This document shows positions 46,928-55,627 of a stretch of DNA of 64,000 nt, one piece after another. The stretch spans positions 186,001 to 250,000 of the forward strand of contig NZ_LVJI01000014.1 in assembly GCF_001637225.1 (NCBI RefSeq), in the 5' to 3' direction. A model generated the notes under the pieces. It saw only the letters and a list, made by a program, of their open reading frames with translations. It was not told the DNA's origin and made no database searches. Within the stretch, counting starts at the first letter, position 1; each line of letters opens with the position of its first letter. This DNA is from Paenibacillus antarcticus (GTDB lineage Bacteria > Bacillota > Bacilli > Paenibacillales > Paenibacillaceae). The translations under genes and the position numbers were made by a program.

Positions 46928-47346
46928 AGCTCTTCACTAATCGGCTTGTACTTATGTACGAGGTCACGCCACGCAAAATCGCCGCGATCTAATGCTTTGA
47001 CCAGAATTTCCGCTGTTGCAATATTCGTTGCAAGAGGTATACCCTGAACATCGCATAGACGAAGAAGTGCATTAATATCCGGCTCATGAGGTTGTGCCAT
47101 GAGTGGATCTCTTAAGAATATAATAAGGTCCATCTCATTTTGGGCTACAAGTGCACCAATTTGTTGATCGCCACCCAGTGGACCAGACATGAAGCGATGA
47201 ATTTTCAAATCCGTGTTTTCCATAATTCTTAGTCCGGTGGTTCCTGTTGAATATAATTTATTACCCTCAAAAACACGTTCATAGGCAATTACGAAATTAA
47301 CCATTTCTTCCTTCTTACGATCATGTGCAATAAATGCAATTTTCAT
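46924..47346 (-). CDS. mgsA: Methylglyoxal synthase
   Basis: 140 residues from ATG 47346; a GTG four codons earlier is too close to AGGAG. Motifs [40 protein letters not shown] and the aspartate in [15 protein letters not shown]. Converts dihydroxyacetone phosphate to methylglyoxal. Confidence 0.96.
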   Translation of the reverse strand: MKIAFIAHDRKKEEMVNFVIAYERVFEGNKLYSTGTTGLRIMENTDLKIHRFMSGPLGGDQQIGALVAQNEMDLIIFLRDPLMAQPHEPDINALLRLCDVQGIPLATNIATAEILVKALDRGDFAWRDLVHKYKPISEEL

Positions 47347-47364
47347 AGTTTCTATCACTCCTAG

Positions 47365-48168
47365 TTAGTCGATGAATTGATCAAATCCGTATACTAGTCC
47401 GGTGTACTCCATAACTTTTTGAATGCCTACTTTTACCCCAGGCATATATCCAGCGCGTTCATATGAATCATGACGAATTTTGAGTGTTTGGCCATATCCA
47501 CCGAATATCACTTCCTGTTGAGCAAAGACCCCTGGTAAACGTACGCTATGAATTCTAAATCCATTATAGTAACCGCCACGTGCTCCTTCAATAACTTCTT
47601 CTTCATTCGGATTTCCTTGGCGAAGCTCCTGACGATTCTCAACGATCATTTCTGCTGTTTTGATAGCTGTTCCTGAAGGTGCATCTAACTTCTGATCACC
47701 ATGAGTTTCAATAATCTCAACATGTGGGAAGTACTTACTAGCTTGCGCTGCAAATTTCATCATCAAGATAGCCCCAATTGAGAAATTCGGTGCGATTAAT
47801 CCACCAATCTCCTTCTCTATACACAGCTTGTCCAGATCCTTGATTTGTTCCGGTGTAAATCCCGTCGTTCCAATCACCGGACGTACCCCATGTTTAATCG
47901 CCAATAACGTATTACCATACGCTGATTGTGGTGTAGTGAAATCAACCATAACATCCGGTTTATGTTCTACAAAAGCAAGTTCCATATCTGAAGTAATTAC
48001 AACACCACATGCTGGTAGTCCCACTAGGATACCAGCATCCACTTCCCCTGCAGAGCGATCCACAGCTGTAACTAATTCAAGTTCTTGATCCTCCAGAACC
48101 AACTTAACAACTTCTCTCCCCATACGGCCTCCTGCACCTACGACCGCTACTCTAATTGGTTTTGACAT
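47365..48168 (-). CDS. dapB: 4-hydroxy-tetrahydrodipicolinate reductase
   Basis: 267 residues. NAD(P)-binding VAVVGAGGRMGREVVKLV, DFTTPQSAYGN, PNFSIGAILMMKFA, and the catalytic region EIIETHGDQKLDAPSGTA (usually HHxxKxDAPSGTA; here the first His is Thr). Lysine and diaminopimelate pathway. ATG after GGGAGATGG. Confidence 0.95.
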   Translation of the reverse strand: MSKPIRVAVVGAGGRMGREVVKLVLEDQELELVTAVDRSAGEVDAGILVGLPACGVVITSDMELAFVEHKPDVMVDFTTPQSAYGNTLLAIKHGVRPVIGTTGFTPEQIKDLDKLCIEKEIGGLIAPNFSIGAILMMKFAAQASKYFPHVEIIETHGDQKLDAPSGTAIKTAEMIVENRQELRQGNPNEEEVIEGARGGYYNGFRIHSVRLPGVFAQQEVIFGGYGQTLKIRHDSYERAGYMPGVKVGIQKVMEYTGLVYGFDQFID

Positions 48169-48189
48169 TGTCCCATCTCCCTCTTGTTC

Positions 48190-48729
48190 TTACTCAATTA
48201 ATGAATCGTTTATATACTTTCTAAATCTTTTTTTTAATTGTTCTAACAATTTATCAAGACCCTGTTCTGCTGGCATGAGATAGAGACCTTCTTTTAAAGT
48301 CGAGATCGCAGCCGCATGTTCATTCAGCTCACTATAGGTTAGAGCTAACCATACGTACGCTTCAGCATTTAAAGGATCCAATGTTATAGCTTCCTTTAAC
48401 AGAAACACGACTTGATAAAGATTGACAACAGAAGTACCACTCATCTTATCCATTTGTTTCTTGGACTCATGAACCAGTTGCATAGCTTTAAGATGCTGCA
48501 AATAATATTTATAAATGATTTTCCCCGGCGCAAGTTCAAGTGCTTTTTCAGCATGTTCAATACCTTTATCAATCCTGTTATTGCGGGCATAGGTAATAGA
48601 GCATTTATAATGAATCTCAGCATCAGCCGGGTTTATAGCAATGGCTTCTTCAAAAAGGCGAATGGCTTCCATGAAGTCATTTTGTAAAATACAATGATAT
48701 GCCTGTTGGACATAGTCTTCCGATTTCAT
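48190..48729 (-). CDS. TPR-repeat protein
   Basis: 179 residues. Tandem repeats AYHCILQNDFMEAIRLFEEAI, AEIHYKCSITYARNNRIDKGIEHAEKAL and AEAYVWLALTYSELNEHAAAISTLKEGL. Cytoplasmic adaptor of unknown target, 21 bp upstream of dapB in the same direction. Confidence 0.8.
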   Translation of the reverse strand: MKSEDYVQQAYHCILQNDFMEAIRLFEEAIAINPADAEIHYKCSITYARNNRIDKGIEHAEKALELAPGKIIYKYYLQHLKAMQLVHESKKQMDKMSGTSVVNLYQVVFLLKEAITLDPLNAEAYVWLALTYSELNEHAAAISTLKEGLYLMPAEQGLDKLLEQLKKRFRKYINDSLIE

Positions 48730-48779
48730 AGCTGTTCACACCTTCAAAATAGGTTTTACTACAGCATATGTCAAAATTA

Positions 48780-49109
48780 TTAATCGGTGTTTTTCAAAGT
48801 CCAACGATTAGCATCACGCGTATTAAATTTATGCATGACGGAGTCATGCGCTTTACTTAGATCAATACCTAGTGAATTTGCAAAACACATCGTAATGAAC
48901 ATAATATCTCCAAGCTCTAGTTCAATCGAGTTATCTTCTTCACTTGGCTTCTTAGGTTTTTCACCAAATTGATGGTTCACCTCACGCGCTAATTCGCCTA
49001 CTTCTTCCGACATTCGCGCTAACATAGATAATGGACTGAAATACCCTTCTTTAAATTGTGATATGTAGAGGTCCACTTCTCGTTGCATTTCCGCCAAAGA
49101 TTTCTCCAT
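48780..49109 (-). CDS. MazG-family nucleotide pyrophosphohydrolase
   Basis: 109 residues from ATG 49109 (MEKSLAEMQREVD); upstream in-frame extension lacks a ribosome site. All-alpha NTP-PPase fold with EEVGELAREVN and ELELGDIMFITMCFANSLGIDL, the EExxE/ExxD magnesium motif. Length and position match Bacillus YpjD. Likely cleans up aberrant nucleotides. Confidence 0.88.
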   Translation of the reverse strand: MEKSLAEMQREVDLYISQFKEGYFSPLSMLARMSEEVGELAREVNHQFGEKPKKPSEEDNSIELELGDIMFITMCFANSLGIDLSKAHDSVMHKFNTRDANRWTLKNTD

Positions 49110-49292
49110 ATTTGAACCAATCCCCTTTAGTGAAATACTTGTGACAACATTGGATTTTCTCGTAATCATTTTACTCCAAATGAGATATTAAAGCTATTTT
49201 GAAACAAATATTTTTATTAAATAGCCTAAATAGGTATACTATAGTTGACAAATAAATCTAGGTTTTTCCTAATTATGAAAAGTGAGGATCCT

Positions 49293-50162
49293 ATGAAATT
49301 AACCAACATCGTTACACAACTTAGAATGATCATACCTATTATTGTAGGTACCGCCATTTACGCCTTCGGGCTTCTCTACTTCATTATTCCTAACCAATTA
49401 ATGGAGGGGGGAATCACAGGGGTTACAATCTTGCTTAATTATGCTTTCCAGATTCCACCTTCTTTATCTACGCTCATCTTAAATATCCCGCTATTTATAC
49501 TGGGATGGATGGTCTTAGGAAAGAAACAAATGGTCTATTCTGGCGTAGGCATTTTATCTTTGACTTTTTTTCTATGGTTTTTTGAGATATTGATTCAGCG
49601 CGGTGTAATATCTCCCTTTATAACTCAATACGATTACATTCTAGCCTCCCTTTATGCAGGAGTAACACTTGGCGCAGGACTTGGAATTGTATTTCGCTTC
49701 GGGGGAACTACTGGGGGATCAGACATCGTAGCAAGAATATGCAACCGTAAATTTGGTTGGAGCATGGGTCAAGTCATTCTCGCACTGGATATCATCATCA
49801 TCGGCGCATCCTTGTTCTTCATCCCAAAGGAGAAAATATTATATACCTTCGTTGCGGTATATATCGCATCGCGAGTCATAGATTTCATCCAAGAAGGTGC
49901 TTATGCTGCAAAAGCCTTCACAATCATTAGCGACCTAGCACCTGAGATTGCAGATTTGATCACGAAAGAAATGGATAGAGGCGTAACCCTTATTCCAGCG
50001 ATTGGTGCCTATTCTAAGCAGGCCAAATATATGGTCTACTGTGTTGTCTCTAGACAGGAAATTCGGCGTCTAAGCCTCATTGTAAAATCTATTGATCCCA
50101 AAGCCTTTGTGATCATTAACGATGTTCGTGATGTACATGGAGAAGGCTTTAGAGAGGAATAG
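49293..50162 (+). CDS. YitT-family membrane protein
   Basis: 289 residues, start ATG 49293 after GAGG. Five predicted membrane helices (LRMIIPIIVGTAIYAFGLLYFI onward) with the family repeat PNQLMEGGITGVTIL and the FGGTTGGSDIVARI motif, then a soluble DUF2179 domain (AFTIISDLAPEIADLITKEMDRG ... YCVVSRQEIRRL). It is equivalent in position to Bacillus ypjC but transcribed opposite to its neighbours. Function unknown. Confidence 0.88.
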   Translation: MKLTNIVTQLRMIIPIIVGTAIYAFGLLYFIIPNQLMEGGITGVTILLNYAFQIPPSLSTLILNIPLFILGWMVLGKKQMVYSGVGILSLTFFLWFFEILIQRGVISPFITQYDYILASLYAGVTLGAGLGIVFRFGGTTGGSDIVARICNRKFGWSMGQVILALDIIIIGASLFFIPKEKILYTFVAVYIASRVIDFIQEGAYAAKAFTIISDLAPEIADLITKEMDRGVTLIPAIGAYSKQAKYMVYCVVSRQEIRRLSLIVKSIDPKAFVIINDVRDVHGEGFREE

Positions 50163-50173
50163 CACACAAGTAG

Positions 50174-50218
50174 AAACGGCTATTCCGTCCTTTTACAAGG
50201 GCGGCATAGCCGTTTTAG
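50174..50218 (+). terminator. Terminator after YitT-family gene
   Basis: Two-part stem AAACGGCTAT / ATAGCCGTTTT with inner CCGTCC / GGGCGG. It could work in both directions between the converging genes. Confidence 0.75.
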
Positions 50219-50279
50219 CGACAATATAAGGATCAACTTCACTGGACATCGATAACAACGCTTAGAAGTGACCCTTTTT

Positions 50280-51128
50280 TTACAGCTTAGGTGGTGGAAG
50301 AGCTTTCATACTACTCTGTTCCCCTCGATATTTACGATAACCAACATAGGATAGGATAGCGAGAATAAATATTGCACCGAGCCAAATGCCCTTATTGGAT
50401 GTATTATATTGAATTTGAGGAGCAAACGCGGATTCGTCCTTCTTTTTGCCAAATAACGTATTAAAATGCTCTTCACCTTGTGAAATCATACTCCGTATCG
50501 TTTCTGGCTTCGAAGTTATCGTGGTAGTTACACCACCCGCGTACGATATCCATGAATCGATCATATTAACCTCAAAAGGCTTCTTTTGTATAACAATGGC
50601 GGGACGGATCAATTCATAATGGGTTTGAAGGCTATCATAGGCTTCTTTCAAACCTTCTTTATCATTTAAATTCAATTGACTCTGCATCCTACTCAGGTCC
50701 TCACGCACCACTTTATAATATTGATGCCATAAAGGTTGTTGTCTATTACTTAGACTATCTGCTGCTAACCGTAATTTCGCTATCGCTTGTAACCATAACT
50801 CAGGTTGAAGGGTTGCTTGAGCTGTAGCTATTTTCACTTCTACAATACACTCTGCAAGAGCATGAATACCCTCGACTTCAGTTAGTCCTTGAAAGGATGA
50901 CGAAGTAAATAATATCTCAATCCGTTCTGTTTCAAGACGAACTTTCGTTATGTTACCATCTACTACATCACGATATAACGCCTCTACAGCCTCACTTAGC
51001 TGTCTAGCCTGCTTAGAAGGCAGTGATGATGATTCATCCGCCCAGATCATGTGATAATTAGGCATAAAGACGATGATGAAGACTACCAACATCGTTATTA
51101 GTGGATGAGATATGAATTTACGTGACAT
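50280..51128 (-). CDS. ypjB: YpjB-like sporulation-associated membrane protein
   Basis: 282 residues. Signal-like helix (about 9-28), an all-helical outer domain (about 35-230) and a C-terminal membrane helix (about 248-265) with a basic cytoplasmic tail. Matches YpjB by arrangement and position next to ypjA and qcr genes. Confidence 0.8.
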   Translation of the reverse strand: MSRKFISHPLITMLVVFIIVFMPNYHMIWADESSSLPSKQARQLSEAVEALYRDVVDGNITKVRLETERIEILFTSSSFQGLTEVEGIHALAECIVEVKIATAQATLQPELWLQAIAKLRLAADSLSNRQQPLWHQYYKVVREDLSRMQSQLNLNDKEGLKEAYDSLQTHYELIRPAIVIQKKPFEVNMIDSWISYAGGVTTTITSKPETIRSMISQGEEHFNTLFGKKKDESAFAPQIQYNTSNKGIWLGAIFILAILSYVGYRKYRGEQSSMKALPPPKL

Positions 51129-51218
51129 GGGACATCCCTCCTACCGTATATGTATGGTAAAAGGGATGTATATAGAACACATAGGCTCAGATTCAAATAT
51201 ACAATTTAAGTCATTCAC

Positions 51219-51857
51219 CTAAGCACTAAGAGCATTCCGTCTAGCAAATCTTAATGTTATCCAAGATACAATAACACTAAAGATGGTAAGACCAATTGTG
51301 AAATTCTGAACCCCGGTAATATTATCAGTTAAAACACTAGGTAGCCATGGATATATACCATATGAATAATCAATGAAGTCATTTAACAATGTCCACGCAG
51401 CAGCGCCTATCAATGCAGTGGTATTGAACCCGAAGAAACGTACATATAGCAGTGCTTCAATTACCATTGCCGTGTGAGATACCACTAACATCCAATCTTG
51501 CCATTGGAGTACATCTCCCTGATATTGACCGGCGAATATCATGCTACTAGCCCATAATCCATACTTTACTGAAGTTACCACAGCGAGCGACTCAAATAAA
51601 TAGCGGATTTGATTACCCCATATCGAACGAGGCTTGTACAATAAACATCCTATCCCAATCGTAAAGAACAAACTTGCTGTTGGGCTATCCGGAACAAACA
51701 CAATTAACCATGAAGCGTAATTCTCTAATGTATATGCCATTTGATTGCCATACCATATGTATCCGTAGATCGTTCCAATCACATTACATATAAACAAGAG
51801 CCATAGAAATTTACGATTACATAGAAAAGATCGGCTCCATAAATAAGAAATCGACAC
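51219..51857 (-). CDS. ypjA: DUF1405 membrane protein YpjA
   Basis: About 212 residues. Start taken as GTG 51857, eight bases after AAGGAGG; the upstream extension is not family-like. Six to seven hydrophobic segments beginning LWLLFICNVIGTIYGYIWYG. Conserved next to the cytochrome bc genes in Bacillaceae; role unknown. Confidence 0.82.
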   Translation of the reverse strand: MSISYLWSRSFLCNRKFLWLLFICNVIGTIYGYIWYGNQMAYTLENYASWLIVFVPDSPTASLFFTIGIGCLLYKPRSIWGNQIRYLFESLAVVTSVKYGLWASSMIFAGQYQGDVLQWQDWMLVVSHTAMVIEALLYVRFFGFNTTALIGAAAWTLLNDFIDYSYGIYPWLPSVLTDNITGVQNFTIGLTIFSVIVSWITLRFARRNALSA

Positions 51858-52006
51858 CCTTTGTTCCTCCTTAAAAAGTAAGTTAAGCACTTCATTTATC
51901 ATTTCATCCAAAAGGAAGTAGATTACTATCCCATATTGGCTTGTAACCATCTCTAGTGAAATACTTAGAAATAACTACCAGGAATAACGCGTTCTTTCAT
52001 ATCTTT

Positions 52007-52043
52007 TCAAAAAAAACCTGATCGTTTAACCCGACCAGGTTTT
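52007..52043 (-). terminator. Terminator of qcrABC
   Basis: Stem AACCTGGTCG / CGATCAGGTT followed on the minus strand by TTTTTTTT, about 20 bp after the qcrC stop. Confidence 0.85.
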
Positions 52044-52060
52044 CATCTTATTATATCCTA

Positions 52061-52936
52061 CTATTCTGCTTTTTGTTTCGCAAGCCAATCGGCTAGATGA
52101 TCAACATCTTGATCTGTAAGACCAGCTGCAATAGCACTATCGTACATAGCAGGCATCTTACCATCGCCATAGCCTTCTTTAATAATGGTTAAGATTGCAT
52201 CTTTGTCATGTACATCACCGATACCACGTAATGATGGGCCAGATGCACCCTTCATATCCGCAGCATGACAAGTAATACAACCTGCTTTTTTATATGTTTC
52301 CATAGCTACATCTTCTTTTTCTACAATGGCAACTTCTTTGGTTACCACTGCATTCGAAGTAGGAAGACCTTTAGCACGTTTCTCTTCTGCATCTTCCTCA
52401 CGTTGGATATGCTCTGCCTTCTGACCTGTTTTTTCCATTTCACTAGTGTAATGGGTCCATGCACCATTTGTCAGATATACAATTGCCAAAATCGAAAGGA
52501 TCATAAGGGAAGAAGCGATAGGTCTACGATAAAACCGTCTTTCCTTACCAGTATCTAGGAAAGGAGCGAGTAACAGTGCACCAAAGGCAACCCCCGTGAC
52601 ACCAATTACTCCTAAGACCACATAATCACCTGAGGCATAAGGTAGTTTCAAATATTCATAAAGAAATAAGAAATACCAGTCTGGCATCGGAATGATCGTT
52701 GCACTTGGATTTGCTGGATAGCCCAATGGTGCAGGTTCGGCAATCGTTAGGACTAAGAATCCTACTAGAAAGACCACCCCAACCATCCATTCTTTCAACA
52801 AAAAGTTAGGGATGAAAGCTTCTGATTTACCAGGATATGATGTGTAATCAGGTGGCACAACAAACCCTTTGGATTTCTTAACTCGCGTATCACCAACATA
52901 GACAATTTTTTCGTCCGATTTTTTTCCGTGCGCCAT
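52061..52936 (-). CDS. qcrC: Menaquinol:cytochrome c reductase, cytochrome b/c subunit
   Basis: 291 residues, ATG 52936 after GGGAGG. N-terminal part is the subunit-IV-like half of cytochrome b (three membrane helices; EPAPLGYPANPSATIIPMPDWYFL split across motifs), C-terminal part a cytochrome c domain with haem site CITCH and a distal Met in GKMPAMY. Typical Firmicute fusion. Part of the respiratory chain in the membrane. Confidence 0.96.
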   Translation of the reverse strand: MAHGKKSDEKIVYVGDTRVKKSKGFVVPPDYTSYPGKSEAFIPNFLLKEWMVGVVFLVGFLVLTIAEPAPLGYPANPSATIIPMPDWYFLFLYEYLKLPYASGDYVVLGVIGVTGVAFGALLLAPFLDTGKERRFYRRPIASSLMILSILAIVYLTNGAWTHYTSEMEKTGQKAEHIQREEDAEEKRAKGLPTSNAVVTKEVAIVEKEDVAMETYKKAGCITCHAADMKGASGPSLRGIGDVHDKDAILTIIKEGYGDGKMPAMYDSAIAAGLTDQDVDHLADWLAKQKAE

Positions 52937-52954
52937 CAAAATTCCTCCCTTCTA

Positions 52955-53626
52955 TTATAGTGGACCGGAAATCCCTTGTCTGCGGATCATGATGAAATGT
53001 CCAACCAACAGAGTTAACAGTACAGCCGGGAGGAAAAATACATGAAGGGCAAAGAACCGGGTTAACGTCTGAGCACCAACAATTGTACCGCCTTGCATTA
53101 ATTCCTTCAGAACAGGCCCTAAATATGGAACAGAGTTTGCAATTTCCATCGTAACTTTCGTTGCAAAATATGCTTTGTTATCCCATGGAAGTAAATAACC
53201 TGTTAATCCCAGACCTAGCATTACGAAGAATATAAGCATACCTACAACCCAGTTCATTTCACGAGGTGCTTTGTAGGAACCCGTAAAGAATACACGCATG
53301 GTATGTAAGAACATCATTACAATTACTAGGCTCGCACCCCAATGGTGCATACCGCGTACGATTTGACCAAATGCAACCTGTGTCTGTAAATACTCAACAC
53401 TGTTGTATGCATTAATAATATCTGGTACATAATACATTGTCAGGAACATACCCGACAAAATCTGAATGACAGTAATGAAAAATGTCAATCCACCGAAGCA
53501 GTAAACAAATGCTGAGAAATGATGCGCCGGGTTTACGTGTTCCGGTACTTCATGATCCGCAACGTCTCTCCATATCGGCGTGACATCGAGACGTTCGTCA
53601 ATCCAGTTATAGATATTCTTAAACAT
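52955..53626 (-). CDS. qcrB: Menaquinol:cytochrome c reductase, cytochrome b6 subunit
   Basis: 223 residues, full length. Four membrane helices carrying haem-ligand histidines in GMHHWGASLVIVMMFLHTMR and ALHVFFLPAVLLTLLVGHF, plus the covalent-haem cysteine region FVYCFGG. ATG 53626 after GGAGG. Confidence 0.97.
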   Translation of the reverse strand: MFKNIYNWIDERLDVTPIWRDVADHEVPEHVNPAHHFSAFVYCFGGLTFFITVIQILSGMFLTMYYVPDIINAYNSVEYLQTQVAFGQIVRGMHHWGASLVIVMMFLHTMRVFFTGSYKAPREMNWVVGMLIFFVMLGLGLTGYLLPWDNKAYFATKVTMEIANSVPYLGPVLKELMQGGTIVGAQTLTRFFALHVFFLPAVLLTLLVGHFIMIRRQGISGPL

Positions 53627-53642
53627 CCGAAATTTTCGCCTC

Positions 53643-54188
53643 CTATTTCACTTCCGTATTTGGCTCAGTGCTACCTAGATAGACCCAACCGTTCTCGATC
53701 TTTACTTTGTACGTGTCGAGTGGCTTAGGAGAGACCGCTAAATTCTTACCCACGTTAGTATATCTAGCTCCGTGGCAAGGACAGTGGTACTCATCTGGGA
53801 AATTACTATTGTTATTCCATCCCACTGTACATCCCAAATGCTTACAGATGGGTGACAACGCATAAATGTTACCTGCTTCATCCTTACGAATCCATGCGAC
53901 TAAGTTAGCTGTACTAGGATACCAGCCATCTTGTTGCTTAAGTTCAAAGGTGAATTCTTGTGGTTCATTGGTAATCTTGCTAATTTCTGCTACTTTTACA
54001 TAATCACCATCAGTTTTCTTATGCAAAATTGGATCAACTGCAAAACGTACCATTGGCAAGATTGCACCAGCGGCCATATAAGCAGTTGCGCCTCCCAAAG
54101 TATACGTTAGAAATTGTCGACGGGACATTTCTTTACGACTATTGGGTTGGTGCTCTTCTTCATGATGATCATTTCGGTTGTTTTCCAT
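53643..54188 (-). CDS. qcrA: Menaquinol:cytochrome c reductase, Rieske iron-sulfur subunit
   Basis: 181 residues from ATG 54188 after AAGGGGG. Twin-arginine-like SRRQFLTY signal anchor, then the Rieske 2Fe-2S site: CKHLGC and CPCHGARY. First gene of the qcrABC operon; promoter at 54266-54294. Confidence 0.96.
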   Translation of the reverse strand: MENNRNDHHEEEHQPNSRKEMSRRQFLTYTLGGATAYMAAGAILPMVRFAVDPILHKKTDGDYVKVAEISKITNEPQEFTFELKQQDGWYPSTANLVAWIRKDEAGNIYALSPICKHLGCTVGWNNNSNFPDEYHCPCHGARYTNVGKNLAVSPKPLDTYKVKIENGWVYLGSTEPNTEVK

Positions 54189-54265
54189 GTCTTCAACCCC
54201 CTTTTTCAACCCATTCATACTTCATTTTCAATGATATTAATCACACAAATTACCAGGACATATTA

Positions 54266-54294
54266 ATAATATATTAGCCTCTTGAGACCGTCAA
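54266..54294 (-). promoter_or_regulatory. Promoter of qcrABC
   Basis: -35 TTGACG (54289-54294), 17-bp spacer, -10 TATTAT (54266-54271), about 75 bp before the qcrA start. Confidence 0.7.
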
Positions 54295-54366
54295 GAATTA
54301 TACACATTTTCATGTCAACAAGAAAGATTTACATAAAATAATTGTTGAAATTTTGTCACATTTGGC

Positions 54367-54810
54367 TCACCGTTTAGTCTTCCAGAGGCTTTCAACCTTG
54401 TCTTGAATGATAGAAGATAGCAAGTTCTGATCGTTCTCATATAATGGCGCTAACTGTTGCTGTGACAGTATTAAATCGCAATTTAATACTCTTGATTCTT
54501 CTAGTATTGTATCCGCTGTCATAATGATAACATATTTGAATCCACTTTCCTTAATTCTATGACATAATTCATTCAATGATTTGGAAATATCTTGATTCAC
54601 ATAATGAAAAGCTGGATAGGTTACAGTCCTGCCTTTATAACGTATTTCTACTAAATCCATGAAATCACGTAATCTTTCTAATGAAGCCGTAGCTTCAACG
54701 GGAGATTCCACACCCGTCAAACCCGTAAACGGAATTACACAGGTATCTAAATAGGGTTGTAACTCTGACCAAGACGCTTGAGATATCTCGCTGAACTTCA
54801 CACTAGTCAT
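54367..54810 (-). CDS. ypiF: DUF2487 protein YpiF
   Basis: 147 residues. Matches the YpiF family by pattern (VIPFTGLTG, ASLERLRDFMDLVEIRYKGRTVTYPAFHY) and by position between the IDEAL-domain gene and qcrA, as in Bacillus. Soluble; function unknown. Confidence 0.8.
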   Translation of the reverse strand: MTSVKFSEISQASWSELQPYLDTCVIPFTGLTGVESPVEATASLERLRDFMDLVEIRYKGRTVTYPAFHYVNQDISKSLNELCHRIKESGFKYVIIMTADTILEESRVLNCDLILSQQQLAPLYENDQNLLSSIIQDKVESLWKTKR

Positions 54811-54842
54811 CCTCTCTATTACTTCATACCATTTAATTTAAA

Positions 54843-54877
54843 CTAAAAAAGAAGAAATGCATAGATGCATTTCTTCA
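54843..54877 (-). terminator. Terminator after the IDEAL-domain gene
   Basis: Stem GAAGAAATGCA / TGCATTTCTTC with a 4-base loop followed on the minus strand by TTTTTT; the gene's TGA is at its foot. Confidence 0.8.
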
Positions 54878-55054
54878 TTCTAAAGATTTAAGTTCATCTG
54901 TCAGTTCAGTAAATGCCATCTTATCTCCATTAGCTAAAGCGCTGTCAATTCCCTTATAGAGCTCTTCTCTACGATGTTTACGTATGCATTCGTCCCAGAC
55001 CATCTCAGCAGCTAATCCCAACATGACTTCGTAAGTAACTTTCAACTTATCCAA
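54875..55054 (-). CDS. IDEAL-domain protein (YpiB C-terminal-like), 59 residues
   Basis: Small gene starting at TTG 55054, eight bases after a perfect GGAGGT. Sequence begins DKLKVTYEVMLGLAAEM, then WDECIRKHRREELYKGIDSAL and GDKMAFTELTDELKSL, the short two-helix IDEAL domain known from YpiB. In Bacillus YpiB joins such a segment to an UPF0302 domain; only the IDEAL part is present here. Position next to ypiF supports the call. Followed by a terminator. Confidence 0.85.
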   Translation of the reverse strand: MDKLKVTYEVMLGLAAEMVWDECIRKHRREELYKGIDSALANGDKMAFTELTDELKSLE

Positions 55055-55078
55055 TTGGATGCACCTCCAAACGAATGG

Positions 55079-55585
55079 TTAAGAGAACCTATATTCCCTT
55101 CCTTTGGTTACATAATTAGTCATGGTCATCGCCATACGTTGCAAATCTTTCTCTGTTAGCTCGCGTACCACTTTAGCAGGCGTTCCCAAGGAAAGGGTAT
55201 AGGGTGGAATGATTGTGTTCTCAGTTACGACTGACCCCGCCCCTATTAAAGCATATTCACCAATACCTGCTCCGTTCAGAACTATTGCTCCCATTCCAAT
55301 TAATGTGCCTTTACCTATATTGCAACCGTGGATAATAGCCGCATGTCCTACAGAAACTTCATCAGCTAGAATAAGGGGCTGTGATGTATTAACATGTCCT
55401 ACTGTGCCATCTTGAATATTACAACGACTTCCAACGATAATTGGAGCCATATCACCACGTAGTACGGCATTAAACCATATACTTGAATCCTCACCAATCT
55501 CAACTTCACCAATTATCTTGGCACCTTCAGCGACAAATACGGAGCTATGTAACTTAGGTAGCTTACTACCATATGTGATCAACAT
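55079..55585 (-). CDS. Gamma-carbonic-anhydrase family hexapeptide protein
   Basis: 168 residues. Left-handed beta-helix with repeated I-G-x-x-x hexads (KIIGEVEIGEDSSIWFN, CNIQDGTVGHV, VSVGHAAIIHGCNIGKGTLIGMG) and the three zinc-histidine positions in GHV, GHAAIIH. Bacillus YtoA-like. Enzyme activity uncertain. Confidence 0.85.
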   Translation of the reverse strand: MLITYGSKLPKLHSSVFVAEGAKIIGEVEIGEDSSIWFNAVLRGDMAPIIVGSRCNIQDGTVGHVNTSQPLILADEVSVGHAAIIHGCNIGKGTLIGMGAIVLNGAGIGEYALIGAGSVVTENTIIPPYTLSLGTPAKVVRELTEKDLQRMAMTMTNYVTKGREYRFS

Positions 55586-55627
55586 CTCTCATCACTCCTT
55601 AACTTGGGAGTGATTGTACCAATTGGT

